A stretch of DNA of 64,000 nt from CAUPWF01 sp964367905 (GCA_964367905.1 CAYIZP010000011.1:10817-74816), one strand, 5' to 3'; positions 9,410-18,535 are shown, counted from the first letter of the stretch. Translations and numbers: made by a program. Notes: a model not told the origin generated them from the letters alone.

Positions 9410-9682
9410 GTGGTTATGTATATTATGATATACCTAGTATTCATTAATTTGGTTGCATTTGCCATGTATGGGATTGATAAAAGGAAGGCCATACAAGGAA
9501 GGTACCGAATAGCAGAGAAGACTTTGTTAAGTGTTGCAATTCTAGGTGGAAGCGTTGGGGCGTGGATAGGAATGCAAGTATTTCGACATAAAACAAAACA
9601 TTTGAAATTCAAGATAGGGGTGCCAGTCATATTTGTGATTGAAATTGCACTCGTTGTTACATGGTTTGTTATGCTAAAATAA
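9410..9682 (+). CDS. DUF1294 family small membrane protein
   Basis: A 90-residue protein with two or three membrane helices: an N-terminal one (about 3-20), a middle glycine-rich one (about 45-60) and a C-terminal one (about 68-88). YGIDKRKAIQGRYRIAEKTLL and the GGSVGAWIGMQVFRHKT segment are typical of DUF1294. The start is GTG, 10 bases after SD AAGGAGGGG. It lies between recJ and a MarR regulator. The function is unknown in the family. Confidence 0.85.
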   Translation: MVMYIMIYLVFINLVAFAMYGIDKRKAIQGRYRIAEKTLLSVAILGGSVGAWIGMQVFRHKTKHLKFKIGVPVIFVIEIALVVTWFVMLK

Positions 9683-9710
9683 TTTTCAATAGAAAATGGA
9701 GGGTAACATA

Positions 9711-10136
9711 ATGGAAGATACCAAGTCATTAGCCACGTTAATAAAAGCAATTACAAATGAATATGAAAAATACTACAATAAACAAGTGGCTACTATAGGG
9801 CTAACAACAGCCCAATGTGAGGTGTTGAATTACTTGTTTGAGACGAATAAAGAATATGTACACCAAATAGATCTAGAAAAACATCTAAGCCTGTCTAATC
9901 CAACTGTAACAGGACTACTGAAGCGATTAGATGAGAAGGGTTATGTATTAATTGTACAAAATAATGGTGATAAAAGGAAGAAGAACATTCACTTAACAGA
10001 GAGTGCATATAAGATGCAAAAGCGAATTCGGAGTTGCAGAAAGAAGGCAAATAATCGCTTGGTTCTAGGAATGCCAAGAAAAGAACAGCAAAAACTTGCT
10101 AGTGTATTAGAGGGATTGTTGGAAAATATTGAATAG
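9711..10136 (+). CDS. MarR family transcriptional regulator
   Basis: Winged-helix DNA-binding protein of 141 residues. The recognition region reads QIDLEKHLSLSNPTVTGLLKRLDEKGYVLI with the DKRKKNIHLTESA wing, the core of the MarR fold, and dimer helices flank it. ATG 9711 is chosen because SD TGGAGGG ends 7 bases before it; the in-frame ATG at 9696 sits upstream of that SD. It is 20 bases before thyA. The ligand and target are not visible, though control of the adjacent membrane protein or thyA is possible. Confidence 0.85.
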   Translation: MEDTKSLATLIKAITNEYEKYYNKQVATIGLTTAQCEVLNYLFETNKEYVHQIDLEKHLSLSNPTVTGLLKRLDEKGYVLIVQNNGDKRKKNIHLTESAYKMQKRIRSCRKKANNRLVLGMPRKEQQKLASVLEGLLENIE

Positions 10137-10156
10137 GGGATGGTGGAAGGAAAACG

Positions 10157-11005
10157 ATGAGTAAAGCAGATGAAATTTTTAAAAAGATGTGCAGGGATAT
10201 TATAGACAATGGAAGTAGTACAGAGGGTGAAAAAGTAAGACCGAAGTGGGAGGATGGAGCCTCGGCATATACGATTAAGCAATTTGGCGTGGTGAATCGT
10301 TATAATCTAGCAGAGGAATTTCCGGCCTTAACTCTAAGAAGAACGGCGATTAAAAGCTGTGTGGACGAGTTGTTGTGGATCTGGCAGAAGAAGTCGAATA
10401 ATATCAATGATTTGAACAGCCATATCTGGGATAGTTGGGCTGATGAGAGTGGATCCATAGGTAAGGCATATGGGTATCAGGCAGGAGTGAAGCACCAATA
10501 TAAAGAGGGGATGATGGATCAGATTGACCGTGTGATTTATGATCTCAAAAACAATCCATATAGTAGAAGAATCATGACCAATCTCTATGTACATGAAGAT
10601 CTACATGAGATGCACCTCTATCCTTGCGCATATAGTATGACATTCAATGTTACAAAGGAAAAAGATTGTGAGAAATTAGTACTGAATGCAATCCTGAATC
10701 AGAGATCACAAGATGTTCTTGCAGCAAATAACTGGAATGTATGTCAATACGCAGTGTTGGTTCATATGATCGCTCAGGTTTGTGATATGAAAGCGGGAGA
10801 ATTTGTACATGTGATAGCAGACGCTCACATCTATGATCGACATGTGGATTTAATCGAAGAACTGATCTCGAGAGAACCATTCCCAGCGCCAAAACTCTGG
10901 TTAAATCCAGATATTAAGGAGTTCTATGATTTTACACCAGATGATGTGAAGTTAGAGGGATATGAGACAGGGCCGCAGGTTAAGAATATTCCGATTGCGA
11001 TATAG
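10157..11005 (+). CDS. thyA: Thymidylate synthase ThyA
   Basis: Makes dTMP from dUMP using methylenetetrahydrofolate, giving dihydrofolate, which the folA product at 24586 would recycle. It has 282 residues. The nucleophile is C157 in LYPCAYSMTF; most ThyA have PPCH here, and the Clostridia-type variant has CAY. The dUMP/folate motifs NQRSQDVLAANNWN and ADAHIYDRH are present, as is the ITLRR-like phosphate site LTLRRTAIKS. SD GGAAGG precedes the ATG. A strong terminator follows, so this gene ends the transcript. Confidence 0.95.
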   Translation: MSKADEIFKKMCRDIIDNGSSTEGEKVRPKWEDGASAYTIKQFGVVNRYNLAEEFPALTLRRTAIKSCVDELLWIWQKKSNNINDLNSHIWDSWADESGSIGKAYGYQAGVKHQYKEGMMDQIDRVIYDLKNNPYSRRIMTNLYVHEDLHEMHLYPCAYSMTFNVTKEKDCEKLVLNAILNQRSQDVLAANNWNVCQYAVLVHMIAQVCDMKAGEFVHVIADAHIYDRHVDLIEELISREPFPAPKLWLNPDIKEFYDFTPDDVKLEGYETGPQVKNIPIAI

Positions 11006-11040
11006 ATAGAATTTATAAATTTTACAGTTTTATAGGAAAA

Positions 11041-11078
11041 GAAGGAATAAGTTTTTGAAACTTATTCCTTCTTTTTTT
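11041..11078 (+). terminator. Rho-independent terminator after thyA
   Basis: Perfect 14-bp stem GAAGGAATAAGTTT / AAACTTATTCCTTC with a TTG loop, followed by seven T. Confidence 0.93.
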
Positions 11079-11227
11079 GATTTCAACTTTTTGAGAATAA
11101 ATACATTGTTTTATTTATATGGTATATAACTTTGAAATTATCTATTCTATAGAGGTGAAACTCTGAATAATGCACAAAAAAAAGTAATTAACAAATAATA
11201 TAAAGGATAAAAATTGTGAAAAACAGA

Positions 11228-11252
11228 TAAAATCTTTGAAACAAAGATTTTA
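11228..11252. repeat. Inverted repeat just upstream of the sugar operon promoter
   Basis: Perfect TAAAATCTTTG / CAAAGATTTTA with an AAA spacer, ending 2 bases before the -35. It could be a regulator site. The rest of 11079-11227 is AT-rich with nothing I can assign. Confidence 0.5.
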
Positions 11253-11254
11253 TA

Positions 11255-11283
11255 TTGACTAATTTCTGTGTTTGATTTATTAT
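11255..11283 (+). promoter_or_regulatory. Promoter of the sugar/polyol operon
   Basis: TTGACT, 17-base spacer, TATTAT (11278-11283). It implies a leader of about 105 bases before the first gene. Confidence 0.65.
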
Positions 11284-11335
11284 ATGAATATAGACAAATG
11301 GTTCTAAGAATTCTCAAAAGAGAAGAATCAAATGT

Positions 11336-11349
11336 TTTTCGGCCGAAAA
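11336..11349. promoter_or_regulatory. Palindromic candidate operator in the sugar operon leader
   Basis: Perfect 14-bp palindrome TTTTCGGCCGAAAA, GC-rich at the centre in an AT-rich leader, about 45 bases downstream of the likely transcription start. Roadblock repression is plausible; the binding protein is unknown, and the downstream DeoR regulator is one candidate. Confidence 0.45.
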
Positions 11350-11394
11350 GATGAAGAATGCAATAGAGTTTATTATTAAAATGGAGGAATGCAA

Positions 11395-12471
11395 ATGAAG
11401 GCATTAGCAAGATATGGAAAAGAATTTGGCGGATATCGCATGATTGATGTTCCAGAACAAGACTGTGGATCAGAGGATATTATTATTGAAGTGAAGGCGG
11501 CAGCAATTTGTGGCGCTGATATGAAGCATTATAAAGTCGAAAATGGTTCTGATCAATTCAACTCGATTCGTGGACATGAGTTTGCTGGAGAAATAGTAAA
11601 AGTTGGTGATAAAGTGAAAAATTGGAAGGTGGGACAAAGAATTGTATCAGACAATAGCGCTCATGTGTGCGGTACTTGCCCAGCTTGTGAGATCGGAGAT
11701 TTCCTTTGTTGTGAAGAGAAAGTGAATCTAGGATTAGATAATAATACATGGGGGGGAGGCTTTACAAAATATTGCAAAATTCCTGGAGAAATTCTACGCA
11801 TTCATAAGCATGCAATCTGGGAAATTCCAGAAGGTGTAGAATATGAAGAAGCAGCACTGATGGATCCACTTTGCAACTCATATAAAGCGATTGCTCAACA
11901 GGCACATCTACTACCAGGGCAGGATGTTGTCGTGTTCGGTACGGGACCAATCGGATTATTCGCAGTACAAGTAGCACGTGTTATGGGAGCTGTCAATATC
12001 GTTATGGTGGGGCTTCAGGATGATGCAAAGGTACGTTTTGATGTTGCAAAGCAACTAGGTGCTACACATTGTGTAAATGGTACAACAGAAGATGTTGTTG
12101 CAAGATGTACGGAAATTTGTGGGAGAGATAATCTTGGATTAGTGATTGAATGTTCTGGTGCAAATATCGCCTTGAAACAGGCGATAGAGATGACTAGACC
12201 AAATGCAGAAATTGTGAGAGTAGGGATGGGATTCAAACCATTAGAATTTTCAATCAACGATATCACAGCTTGGAACAAGAGTATTATTGGGCATATGGCG
12301 TACGATTCCACAACGTGGAGAAATGCACTTCGACTTTTAAAATCAGGAGCAATTGATGTAAAGCCAATGATTACACATAGAATAGGTCTTTCGCAATGGG
12401 AAAAAGGATTTCAATTAATGGCAGATAAAGATGCAATAAAAGTGATTATGACATATGACTATGAGGACTAA
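11395..12471 (+). CDS. Zinc-dependent medium-chain alcohol/polyol dehydrogenase (first of two)
   Basis: NAD(P)-dependent dehydrogenase of 358 residues. The catalytic zinc site is C39 and H61-E62 (CGADMKHY, RGHEF). The structural zinc site is the cysteine group C92, C95, C98 and C105/C106 in CGTCPACEIGDFLCC. The Rossmann motif is GTGPIGLFAVQVA. It resembles threonine/sorbitol dehydrogenases, so the substrate is probably a polyol or sugar hydroxyl; the exact one is unknown. ATG 11395 has SD GGAGGA 6 bases upstream. First gene of a seven-gene operon; the stop is 4 bases from the next start. Confidence 0.85.
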   Translation: MKALARYGKEFGGYRMIDVPEQDCGSEDIIIEVKAAAICGADMKHYKVENGSDQFNSIRGHEFAGEIVKVGDKVKNWKVGQRIVSDNSAHVCGTCPACEIGDFLCCEEKVNLGLDNNTWGGGFTKYCKIPGEILRIHKHAIWEIPEGVEYEEAALMDPLCNSYKAIAQQAHLLPGQDVVVFGTGPIGLFAVQVARVMGAVNIVMVGLQDDAKVRFDVAKQLGATHCVNGTTEDVVARCTEICGRDNLGLVIECSGANIALKQAIEMTRPNAEIVRVGMGFKPLEFSINDITAWNKSIIGHMAYDSTTWRNALRLLKSGAIDVKPMITHRIGLSQWEKGFQLMADKDAIKVIMTYDYED

Positions 12472-12475
12472 TACT

Positions 12476-13186
12476 ATGGAGAAAAAACTGATGATTGCGC
12501 CATCGGTAGGATGCTGTGACTTATTCCATATAGAAGAGCAGATGCAAATCATCAATGAGAAATCAGATTATTTGCATATGGATATTAAAGATGGAGTTTA
12601 TGTACCAAGTTACGGAATCGGGCCAGATTATCTAGAGTATTTAAATAAGCACATGGAAAACTTAAAACCAATGGATGCTCATCTGATGGTTGCACATCCA
12701 CAACAGTACCTAGAGACGTTTGCGAAGGCGGGAGCAACATATATTACTTTACATACGGACTGCATTGAAGGCGATGCATTTGTAACGATTCACAGAATTA
12801 AGAAATTAGGATGTAAAGTAGGAGTTGCACTCAGTCCTGCTGTTCCTTTTACTACAATAGAGTATTACCTACCACTGCTTGATAAAGTTACGATTATGAT
12901 TGTAGATCCAGGAATCTCTGGGCAACCAGTTGATCCGCAGATGTATGTAAAAATTAGACAGTTAGTCTCAATTAGGAAAGAGAGAGGACTTCAATTTCTA
13001 ATCGAGGCAGATGGCTCAATGAACAAAGATTTGTACCGACCACTTTACGAGGCGGGTGTTGATGTTGTAGTTATGGGACCGCCGGCACTTTGGAACAAAA
13101 ATGTAGATTTTAAGAGAGCGTGGGAAATCATGGAAGAGGAGATTGAGACAGAATTAAAATCCGCAGCACGTGATAACAATAACTAA
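12476..13186 (+). CDS. AlsE-like ketose-phosphate 3-epimerase (ribulose-phosphate 3-epimerase family)
   Basis: TIM-barrel epimerase of 236 residues. The metal ligands of the RPE fold are in place: H35 and D37 (HMDIKDG), H69 (DAHLM) and D179 (EADGS). The C-terminal half (WNKNVDFKRAWEIM, PVDPQMYVKIRQL) is closer to D-allulose-6-phosphate epimerase AlsE than to the pentose enzyme. It would therefore invert C3 of a ketohexose phosphate; that is an inference from similarity. ATG 12476 has SD GAGGA 8 bases upstream, inside the end of the preceding gene, so the two are coupled. Confidence 0.8.
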   Translation: MEKKLMIAPSVGCCDLFHIEEQMQIINEKSDYLHMDIKDGVYVPSYGIGPDYLEYLNKHMENLKPMDAHLMVAHPQQYLETFAKAGATYITLHTDCIEGDAFVTIHRIKKLGCKVGVALSPAVPFTTIEYYLPLLDKVTIMIVDPGISGQPVDPQMYVKIRQLVSIRKERGLQFLIEADGSMNKDLYRPLYEAGVDVVVMGPPALWNKNVDFKRAWEIMEEEIETELKSAARDNNN

Positions 13187-13225
13187 ATCAAACAAATATT
13201 AAAAAAAAGGAAGGAATGAAAAAAA

Positions 13226-14599
13226 ATGGAAAAAAAATCAGCAAATATTGGAGCGAGACTAGATCGTCTACCAAATTCATCATGGCATGTTAAAATGTGG
13301 TTAGTAACAGCTTTTGCACTTCTTGTGTGTTGGTCAAACGGTATCGGAGGAGCAGTACAGAATATTTTGTTAAATGAAATTCACTGGCTAGAACCAGGAA
13401 CTACACTTCTTGCAATGTGGGGAATTACATATACAGCTGGTCAGTTGTTTGGAGCATTGATTGGCGGACCGATTGGAGATAAAATTGGTCGTAAGAAATC
13501 GATTCTTTTATATGAAGCAGTTCATATTGCAGCAATGATTGGTGGAGCGCTTTCTCCAAATATAAGTGTACTTTACATATTTAGACTTCTGCAGGGGTTT
13601 GGACTTGGAGCATTGTTAGTGGTTCTTTTTGCAGGATTTACAGAGTATGTGCCGGGAAGAAACCGTGGTACATGGTCAAGTCGCACATCATTTATTGGGA
13701 ACTGGGCTCATCCAATCTGTAATGGTATTGCACTTTTGGTTGGTGTAACAGTTGCGAGCTATGCGTTAAACTGGAGAATCCAGTTCATGATACCATCTGT
13801 ACTATCAATTCTAGCGTGCATCTTTATTATTAAGAAATTTCCAGAATCTCCAAGATGGTTGGAGTCGCAGGGAAGAGTTGAAGAAGCGGATAAGATTATG
13901 ACAGAAATCGAGAAGGAAATCGAAGCAACAACAGGGAAAAAGCTTCCAGAAGTGATAGAGGAACCGAAGAATGTAAAGCAACTTCCGTATTCCGCATTGT
14001 TTAAAGGGAAACTTTTTAGGAGAACAATCGTTGGATCATTAGTCTTGATTGGTATGAATACAATACAATACACATTGATGAACTGGATGCCGTCTATGCT
14101 TTCATCGATGGGGTATAGTACGTCGGATTCACAATTTATGACAATGTTCGGTCTTTTCGGAGCACCATTTGGAATTTTTATTGCATCTTTGATTATGGAT
14201 AAGATTCCGCGTAAAGCGATGGGGGTCGGACTCCTTGTTTTAATGGCAGTATTTGGAATTATCACAGGACAGCAGACGGAAATGATAGCCTTAATTGTAT
14301 GTACCTTCCTTCTAAACACAGTAATTTATATGTATGTATGTTATGCGTCAGCCGTTTATGTGCCAGAGATGTGGCCAACATCTGCAAAACTTTCAGGTTC
14401 GGGATTTTGTAATGCAATGGGTCGGGTAAGTAATATATTCTTCCCGTTTCTGGTAACAAGTGTTGCAGCTTCTACAATGGGAGCAAGTGGTGTGTTTATT
14501 CTTATTTCAATCGTTGCAGTTATTATTGCAGTTAGCATTTTATTTTTGGGAATTGAGACGCGTGGAGAGTCTGTTGAAGATATTGGGAATGTAGAATAG
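13226..14599 (+). CDS. MFS sugar porter
   Basis: Twelve-helix permease of 457 residues, presumably proton-coupled uptake of the sugar or polyol used by this operon. Sugar-porter signatures are present: GDKIGRKKS between helices 2 and 3, RLLQGFGLGALL, PESPRWLESQGR in the central loop, and ETRGESVED at the C-terminus in the PETKG position. SD AAGGAAGGA precedes the ATG. It is the only transporter within the tight operon. The substrate cannot be told from sequence. Confidence 0.85.
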   Translation: MEKKSANIGARLDRLPNSSWHVKMWLVTAFALLVCWSNGIGGAVQNILLNEIHWLEPGTTLLAMWGITYTAGQLFGALIGGPIGDKIGRKKSILLYEAVHIAAMIGGALSPNISVLYIFRLLQGFGLGALLVVLFAGFTEYVPGRNRGTWSSRTSFIGNWAHPICNGIALLVGVTVASYALNWRIQFMIPSVLSILACIFIIKKFPESPRWLESQGRVEEADKIMTEIEKEIEATTGKKLPEVIEEPKNVKQLPYSALFKGKLFRRTIVGSLVLIGMNTIQYTLMNWMPSMLSSMGYSTSDSQFMTMFGLFGAPFGIFIASLIMDKIPRKAMGVGLLVLMAVFGIITGQQTEMIALIVCTFLLNTVIYMYVCYASAVYVPEMWPTSAKLSGSGFCNAMGRVSNIFFPFLVTSVAASTMGASGVFILISIVAVIIAVSILFLGIETRGESVEDIGNVE

Positions 14600-14614
14600 T
14601 TAGGAGGTAGTATT

Positions 14615-15667
14615 TTGAATAATTCAGAAGCAATTTTAGTAACACCAGGTCGGTTTGAGATTCAGGAATGTGCTGTACCAGAACCGCAAGAAAATGAGAT
14701 ATTAATGAAGGTTGAATATGTTGGAATGTGTGGATCAGATATTCATGGATTTGAGCACGGACCATTTATCCCCCCTAAAGATCCAAATCAGAAAATTGGA
14801 CTTGGCCATGAAGTGTCAGGAGAAGTTATTGGTGTTGGGGCAAATGTTACAAGGTTTAAGGTTGGAGACAAGGTACTGATTGAACCAAGTGTTCCAGATG
14901 AATCGACCGATTACAGTAGGAAGGGATATTACAATATCTGCCCAAGTGTAGATATGCTGGCAACACAGCCGCATTATAAAGGTGCATTAACTCAATACAT
15001 GACCCATCCAGAAGCTTGGACATATCACATTCCTGAAGGCATGTCTACTTTAGAAGGTGCATTAGTTGAACCAGCGGCAGTTGGAATGCATGCGGCAGTT
15101 CTTGGAGGAGCGGCACTTGGTAAGAGTATTGTGATTTTAGGCGGTGGAACGATTGGTCTTATGACACTACAAGCCTGTGTAAGTCTTGGTGCAACAGATA
15201 TTACTGTTGTTGATGTATTGCAGAAACGTCTTGATCTTGCTTTGAAACTAGGTGCGAAAAGAGTAATAAACGGAAAGGAAGATACTGTTGGAATTCTTCG
15301 TTCACAGGACTTTTATGGGGAACATGGAGTTGACTTAGTGTTTGAATGTGCGGGAGCTACATTCACGACGAATCAGGCAACGCAAATTGTTGCTCGAGGT
15401 GGAAAAATTATGATGGTTGGTACACAATCGAAACCGGTACCGATCGATTTCCTAAAGATAAATCGTGAAGTGACAATTCAAACATCATTTAGATATTGCA
15501 ACAATTTTCCACAGACAATCGAAGCAATTGCAACAGGGAAGTTTAATGTTAAGGATATGGTAACAGATGTTTATGATTATGAAGATGTACAGGAGGCATT
15601 TGAAGCGGCCATTGATCCAGTGAAAAGGGCAGATATGGTCAAAGGTATTATAAAGGTAGCTAAATAA
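14615..15667 (+). CDS. Sorbitol-dehydrogenase-like zinc dehydrogenase (second of two)
   Basis: Polyol dehydrogenase of 350 residues. The catalytic zinc site is C39 and H65-E66 (MCGSDIHGF, LGHEVSG). The structural zinc cysteines usual at about 95-110 are missing (EPSVPDESTDYSRKGYYNICP keeps one Cys), as in some sorbitol dehydrogenases. The Rossmann motif GGGTIGLMTLQA is followed by an acidic VVDV, favouring NAD+. The start is TTG, placed 6 bases after a full SD TAGGAGGT. It would oxidise a hexitol or pentitol to a ketose, or the reverse. Confidence 0.85.
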   Translation: MNNSEAILVTPGRFEIQECAVPEPQENEILMKVEYVGMCGSDIHGFEHGPFIPPKDPNQKIGLGHEVSGEVIGVGANVTRFKVGDKVLIEPSVPDESTDYSRKGYYNICPSVDMLATQPHYKGALTQYMTHPEAWTYHIPEGMSTLEGALVEPAAVGMHAAVLGGAALGKSIVILGGGTIGLMTLQACVSLGATDITVVDVLQKRLDLALKLGAKRVINGKEDTVGILRSQDFYGEHGVDLVFECAGATFTTNQATQIVARGGKIMMVGTQSKPVPIDFLKINREVTIQTSFRYCNNFPQTIEAIATGKFNVKDMVTDVYDYEDVQEAFEAAIDPVKRADMVKGIIKVAK

Positions 15668-15703
15668 TAATAAAAACAATTGTGTGTAAAAAAGGAGAAA
15701 ATT

Positions 15704-16543
15704 ATGATTTCAGATATTAGATATTGGGAGCAAAAAGCAAGAGAAGGGCATTATGCAATTCCACATTTCAATGTGTGGAATGCAGAAATGTTAATGGGTG
15801 TAATAGATGCGGCAGAAGAGCTACGAGCTCCAATTATTATTTCGTTTGGAACGGGATTTACAGGTAATACTTCGTTTGAAGACTATTGTTATATGATGGA
15901 GTCGATGGCAAAAAAAGCAACTGTGCCGGTCATTCTTCACTGGGATCACGGGCGCAACATGACAATTCTTCAAAATGCTGTAAATCATTGCATGAATTCA
16001 GTAATGCGCGATGCTTCAGCGCTTCCATTTGAAGCAAATGTGGCAGAAACAAAGAGATGTGTAGAATATTTCCGTGCATACAATATTCCAGTAGAAGCGG
16101 AACTCGGACATGTAGGAAACGAGACAGTTTATGAAGAAGCTTTATCAGGATATCAGTATACTGATCCAAAGAAAGCAAAAGAATTTGTGGATAGAACGGG
16201 ATGTGACTCACTTGCAGTGGCAATCGGAAATGTTCATGGTGTGTACTCTTCAGAGCCAAAACTAGCGTTTGATATTTTAGAAGAAGTCGCAAAAGCAGTG
16301 GATGTTCCAATTGTACTTCACGGAGCATCTGGTATTGGAGATGAAGATATTAAGAAAGCAATTTCACTTGGAGTAGCAAAAATCAATATTCACACAGAGC
16401 TTACATTAGCTGCACTAGATGCAATCAAAGAAAATATTGATGAGCCATATCTTGCGATGCAGAGAAGGGTGAGAGAAGCTGTCAAGGAACGTGCGAAGTG
16501 TAAAATTAAATTGTTCGGAGACGATGGAAGGGCGGATGAATAA
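15704..16543 (+). CDS. Class II ketose-bisphosphate aldolase
   Basis: Zinc-dependent aldolase of 279 residues in the fructose/tagatose-bisphosphate family, cleaving a ketose phosphate to dihydroxyacetone phosphate and an aldehyde. The catalytic D81 and zinc H82 sit in ILHWDHG. Other family sites are EAELGHVGNE, GNVHG and the phosphate-binding HGASGIG followed by KINIHTEL. ATG 15704 has SD AAAGGAG about 6 bases upstream. The stop overlaps the next start by 8 bases. It may accept a monophosphate, since only one kinase is in the operon. Confidence 0.87.
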   Translation: MISDIRYWEQKAREGHYAIPHFNVWNAEMLMGVIDAAEELRAPIIISFGTGFTGNTSFEDYCYMMESMAKKATVPVILHWDHGRNMTILQNAVNHCMNSVMRDASALPFEANVAETKRCVEYFRAYNIPVEAELGHVGNETVYEEALSGYQYTDPKKAKEFVDRTGCDSLAVAIGNVHGVYSSEPKLAFDILEEVAKAVDVPIVLHGASGIGDEDIKKAISLGVAKINIHTELTLAALDAIKENIDEPYLAMQRRVREAVKERAKCKIKLFGDDGRADE

Positions 16544-17504
16544 TTTGGATAAAAAATTAGATGTTATTATTATTGGCGCAGCAATTGTAGATTTGCCACT
16601 TCGACCATTAAGCAAAGAAGTTTTTGATGTAGTGTCATATCCAGTAGACGAAATTGCTATGACAATTGGTGGCGACGCATTAAATGAATCTACCATTATT
16701 ACTCGGTTGGGGCATAAGGTTGGGTTGATGAGTGCAGTTGGGGTGGATGTAGCTGGTGCGTTTGTGCTTAGTCACTGCAATAATAATGGGATTGATACTG
16801 CTTATATCAAACAAGATCCCAATAAGATTACATCGATCAATGTAGGTTTGGTATCAGCTGATGGTGAACGAACATTTGTCACGAATCGTCAAGGGAGCTT
16901 ATGGAAATTTTCCGCTGAGGATTTAGACATGTCAGCACTGAAAGGAGCGAAAGTTCTTTCATTTGCAAGTATTTTTAACAATCCATTATTTGATAATGAT
17001 GCGATGGTAAAGGTGTTTCGCAAGGCGAAAGAAGAGGGGATGATTATATGTGCTGACATGGTGTCTCCGAGGCTGAAAGAAACATTGGAAGATATCAAAG
17101 AAGCGTTGAGTTATGTAGATTATTTTTTTCCGAACTTTGAAGAGGCGGCAGAAATGGCATGTGAGACGGAAGAGTCGAAAGTTGCAGATGTTCTGTATAA
17201 CTGTGGTGTCAAGAATGTCATTATGAAGATTGGAAAACGTGGTTGTTATATTCGTAATGAACAGGGTGCGATGGTTGTTCCAGCATGTCAGGGCGTTATT
17301 GCAGTTGATACGATTGGAGCAGGGGATAATTTTGCATCTGGATTTATAACTGCATTGCTAGAGGGAAAAGAACTGAAGGAATGTGCTATTTATGCTAACT
17401 GTGCAGCCGCTGTTTCAGTTCAGTATACTGGTGCAACTAAAGGAATACAGAACAGAGACATCGTAGAAAAGATGCTTGAAAAGTATCATAATGATTACAA
17501 GTAA
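16536..17504 (+). CDS. PfkB family carbohydrate kinase
   Basis: ATP-dependent sugar kinase of 322 residues, ribokinase fold. The substrate-binding GGDALN is at 45-50 and the C-terminal signature DTIGAGDNF has the catalytic base D264. It probably phosphorylates the ketose made by the dehydrogenases. ATG 16536 has GGAAGGG a few bases upstream; ATG 16524 in the same frame is an alternative. Overlap with the aldolase gene suggests coupled translation. Confidence 0.85.
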   Translation: MNNLDKKLDVIIIGAAIVDLPLRPLSKEVFDVVSYPVDEIAMTIGGDALNESTIITRLGHKVGLMSAVGVDVAGAFVLSHCNNNGIDTAYIKQDPNKITSINVGLVSADGERTFVTNRQGSLWKFSAEDLDMSALKGAKVLSFASIFNNPLFDNDAMVKVFRKAKEEGMIICADMVSPRLKETLEDIKEALSYVDYFFPNFEEAAEMACETEESKVADVLYNCGVKNVIMKIGKRGCYIRNEQGAMVVPACQGVIAVDTIGAGDNFASGFITALLEGKELKECAIYANCAAAVSVQYTGATKGIQNRDIVEKMLEKYHNDYK

Positions 17505-17542
17505 CTCGTTTAAACTGAATGTTAGAAAGAGAGATGAAATAT

Positions 17543-18535
17543 ATGAAAACAATGAAACTAGGTAAGACGGGACTAGATATTTCGCGAATAGGTCTTGGAA
17601 CATGGTCAATTGGTGGAGGTTCAGCTTGGGGAGGGGACCACGAGCTTCAAGAAGTAGTTAACACAATCAGACAAGCTCCAAAAGCTGGTGTTAACTTAAT
17701 AGACACAGCACCAGGATATAATTTTGGCAATAGCGAGAAAATTCTCGGAAAAGCACTAGAAGGAATGAAACGAGAAGATGTCAAAATCATTACAAAATGT
17801 GGTGTGACATGGGATCAGGAGATGAAGGGTGATCTTTTTAATGTTGTAAATGATATTCAGTTATACAAAAACTTAAAGACTGCTTCTGTCAAGAAAGAAA
17901 TTGAGGAGTCACTAGAACGTCTTGGAATTGACTATGTGGATGTATATATGACACATTGGCAGGCAATTGAAGGAACAGAGTACTTTGTACCAATCCAAAA
18001 GACTATGGAATTAATGAATGAACTAAAAGCAGAGGGTAAGATCAGAGCGATTGGTGCTGCGAATGTGGATATTCATCAGATCGAAGAGTACTTGAAGTGG
18101 GGACAACTTGACATTGTACAAGCAAAATATTCAATCTTAGATCGAGGAATTGAGGATGAAATTATTCCTTGTTGTCGTGAAAATGGAGTGACGATTCAGG
18201 CGTATTCACCACTTGAGATGGGACTCTTGTCAGGAACGATGTCGCGTGATTATAAGCCTGTAGGTGCTCAAATTCCTAAGAAATGGTTCCAACTAGATAA
18301 CATGCAGTTGGCTATGGACATGATGGATCAGTGGAAACCCCTTTGCGAAAAATATAATTGCACCATAGCAAACCTTGCATTAGGGTGGATTCTCGCACAG
18401 GGCGAGTTCATAAATCTCCTGAGTGGATCAACCACAGTTAAAGAGATTGAAGAGAATGTTAAATCGGTAGATCTCGAATTAGAAGAAGATGATGTGCGAT
18501 TTATGCGTGAACTTGCAGAAAGTATAGATAAATAA
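17543..18535 (+). CDS. Aldo/keto reductase
   Basis: NADPH-dependent oxidoreductase of 330 residues with a (beta/alpha)8 barrel. The catalytic tetrad is visible: D54, Y59 (LIDTAPGYNFG), K85 (IITKCG) and H138 (YMTHWQ). The C-terminal GSTTVKEIEENVKS is the cofactor phosphate region. In the operon it could reduce an aldose or ketose intermediate or detoxify an aldehyde from the aldolase step. The start could be ATG 17543 or ATG 17534. Last gene before a 124-base gap and the DeoR regulator. Confidence 0.85.
   Translation: MKTMKLGKTGLDISRIGLGTWSIGGGSAWGGDHELQEVVNTIRQAPKAGVNLIDTAPGYNFGNSEKILGKALEGMKREDVKIITKCGVTWDQEMKGDLFNVVNDIQLYKNLKTASVKKEIEESLERLGIDYVDVYMTHWQAIEGTEYFVPIQKTMELMNELKAEGKIRAIGAANVDIHQIEEYLKWGQLDIVQAKYSILDRGIEDEIIPCCRENGVTIQAYSPLEMGLLSGTMSRDYKPVGAQIPKKWFQLDNMQLAMDMMDQWKPLCEKYNCTIANLALGWILAQGEFINLLSGSTTVKEIEENVKSVDLELEEDDVRFMRELAESIDK

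Noticed and set aside
11336..11349. TTTTCGGCCGAAAA as a CcpA cre site
   Set aside because: It is a strict palindrome but lacks the WTGNAANCGNWNNCW pattern; left as an unassigned operator.
13759..14319. A 186-codon frame on the minus strand opposite the sugar porter
   Set aside because: It mirrors the codon pattern of the transporter, has no SD or family motif, and its composition is that of an antisense shadow.
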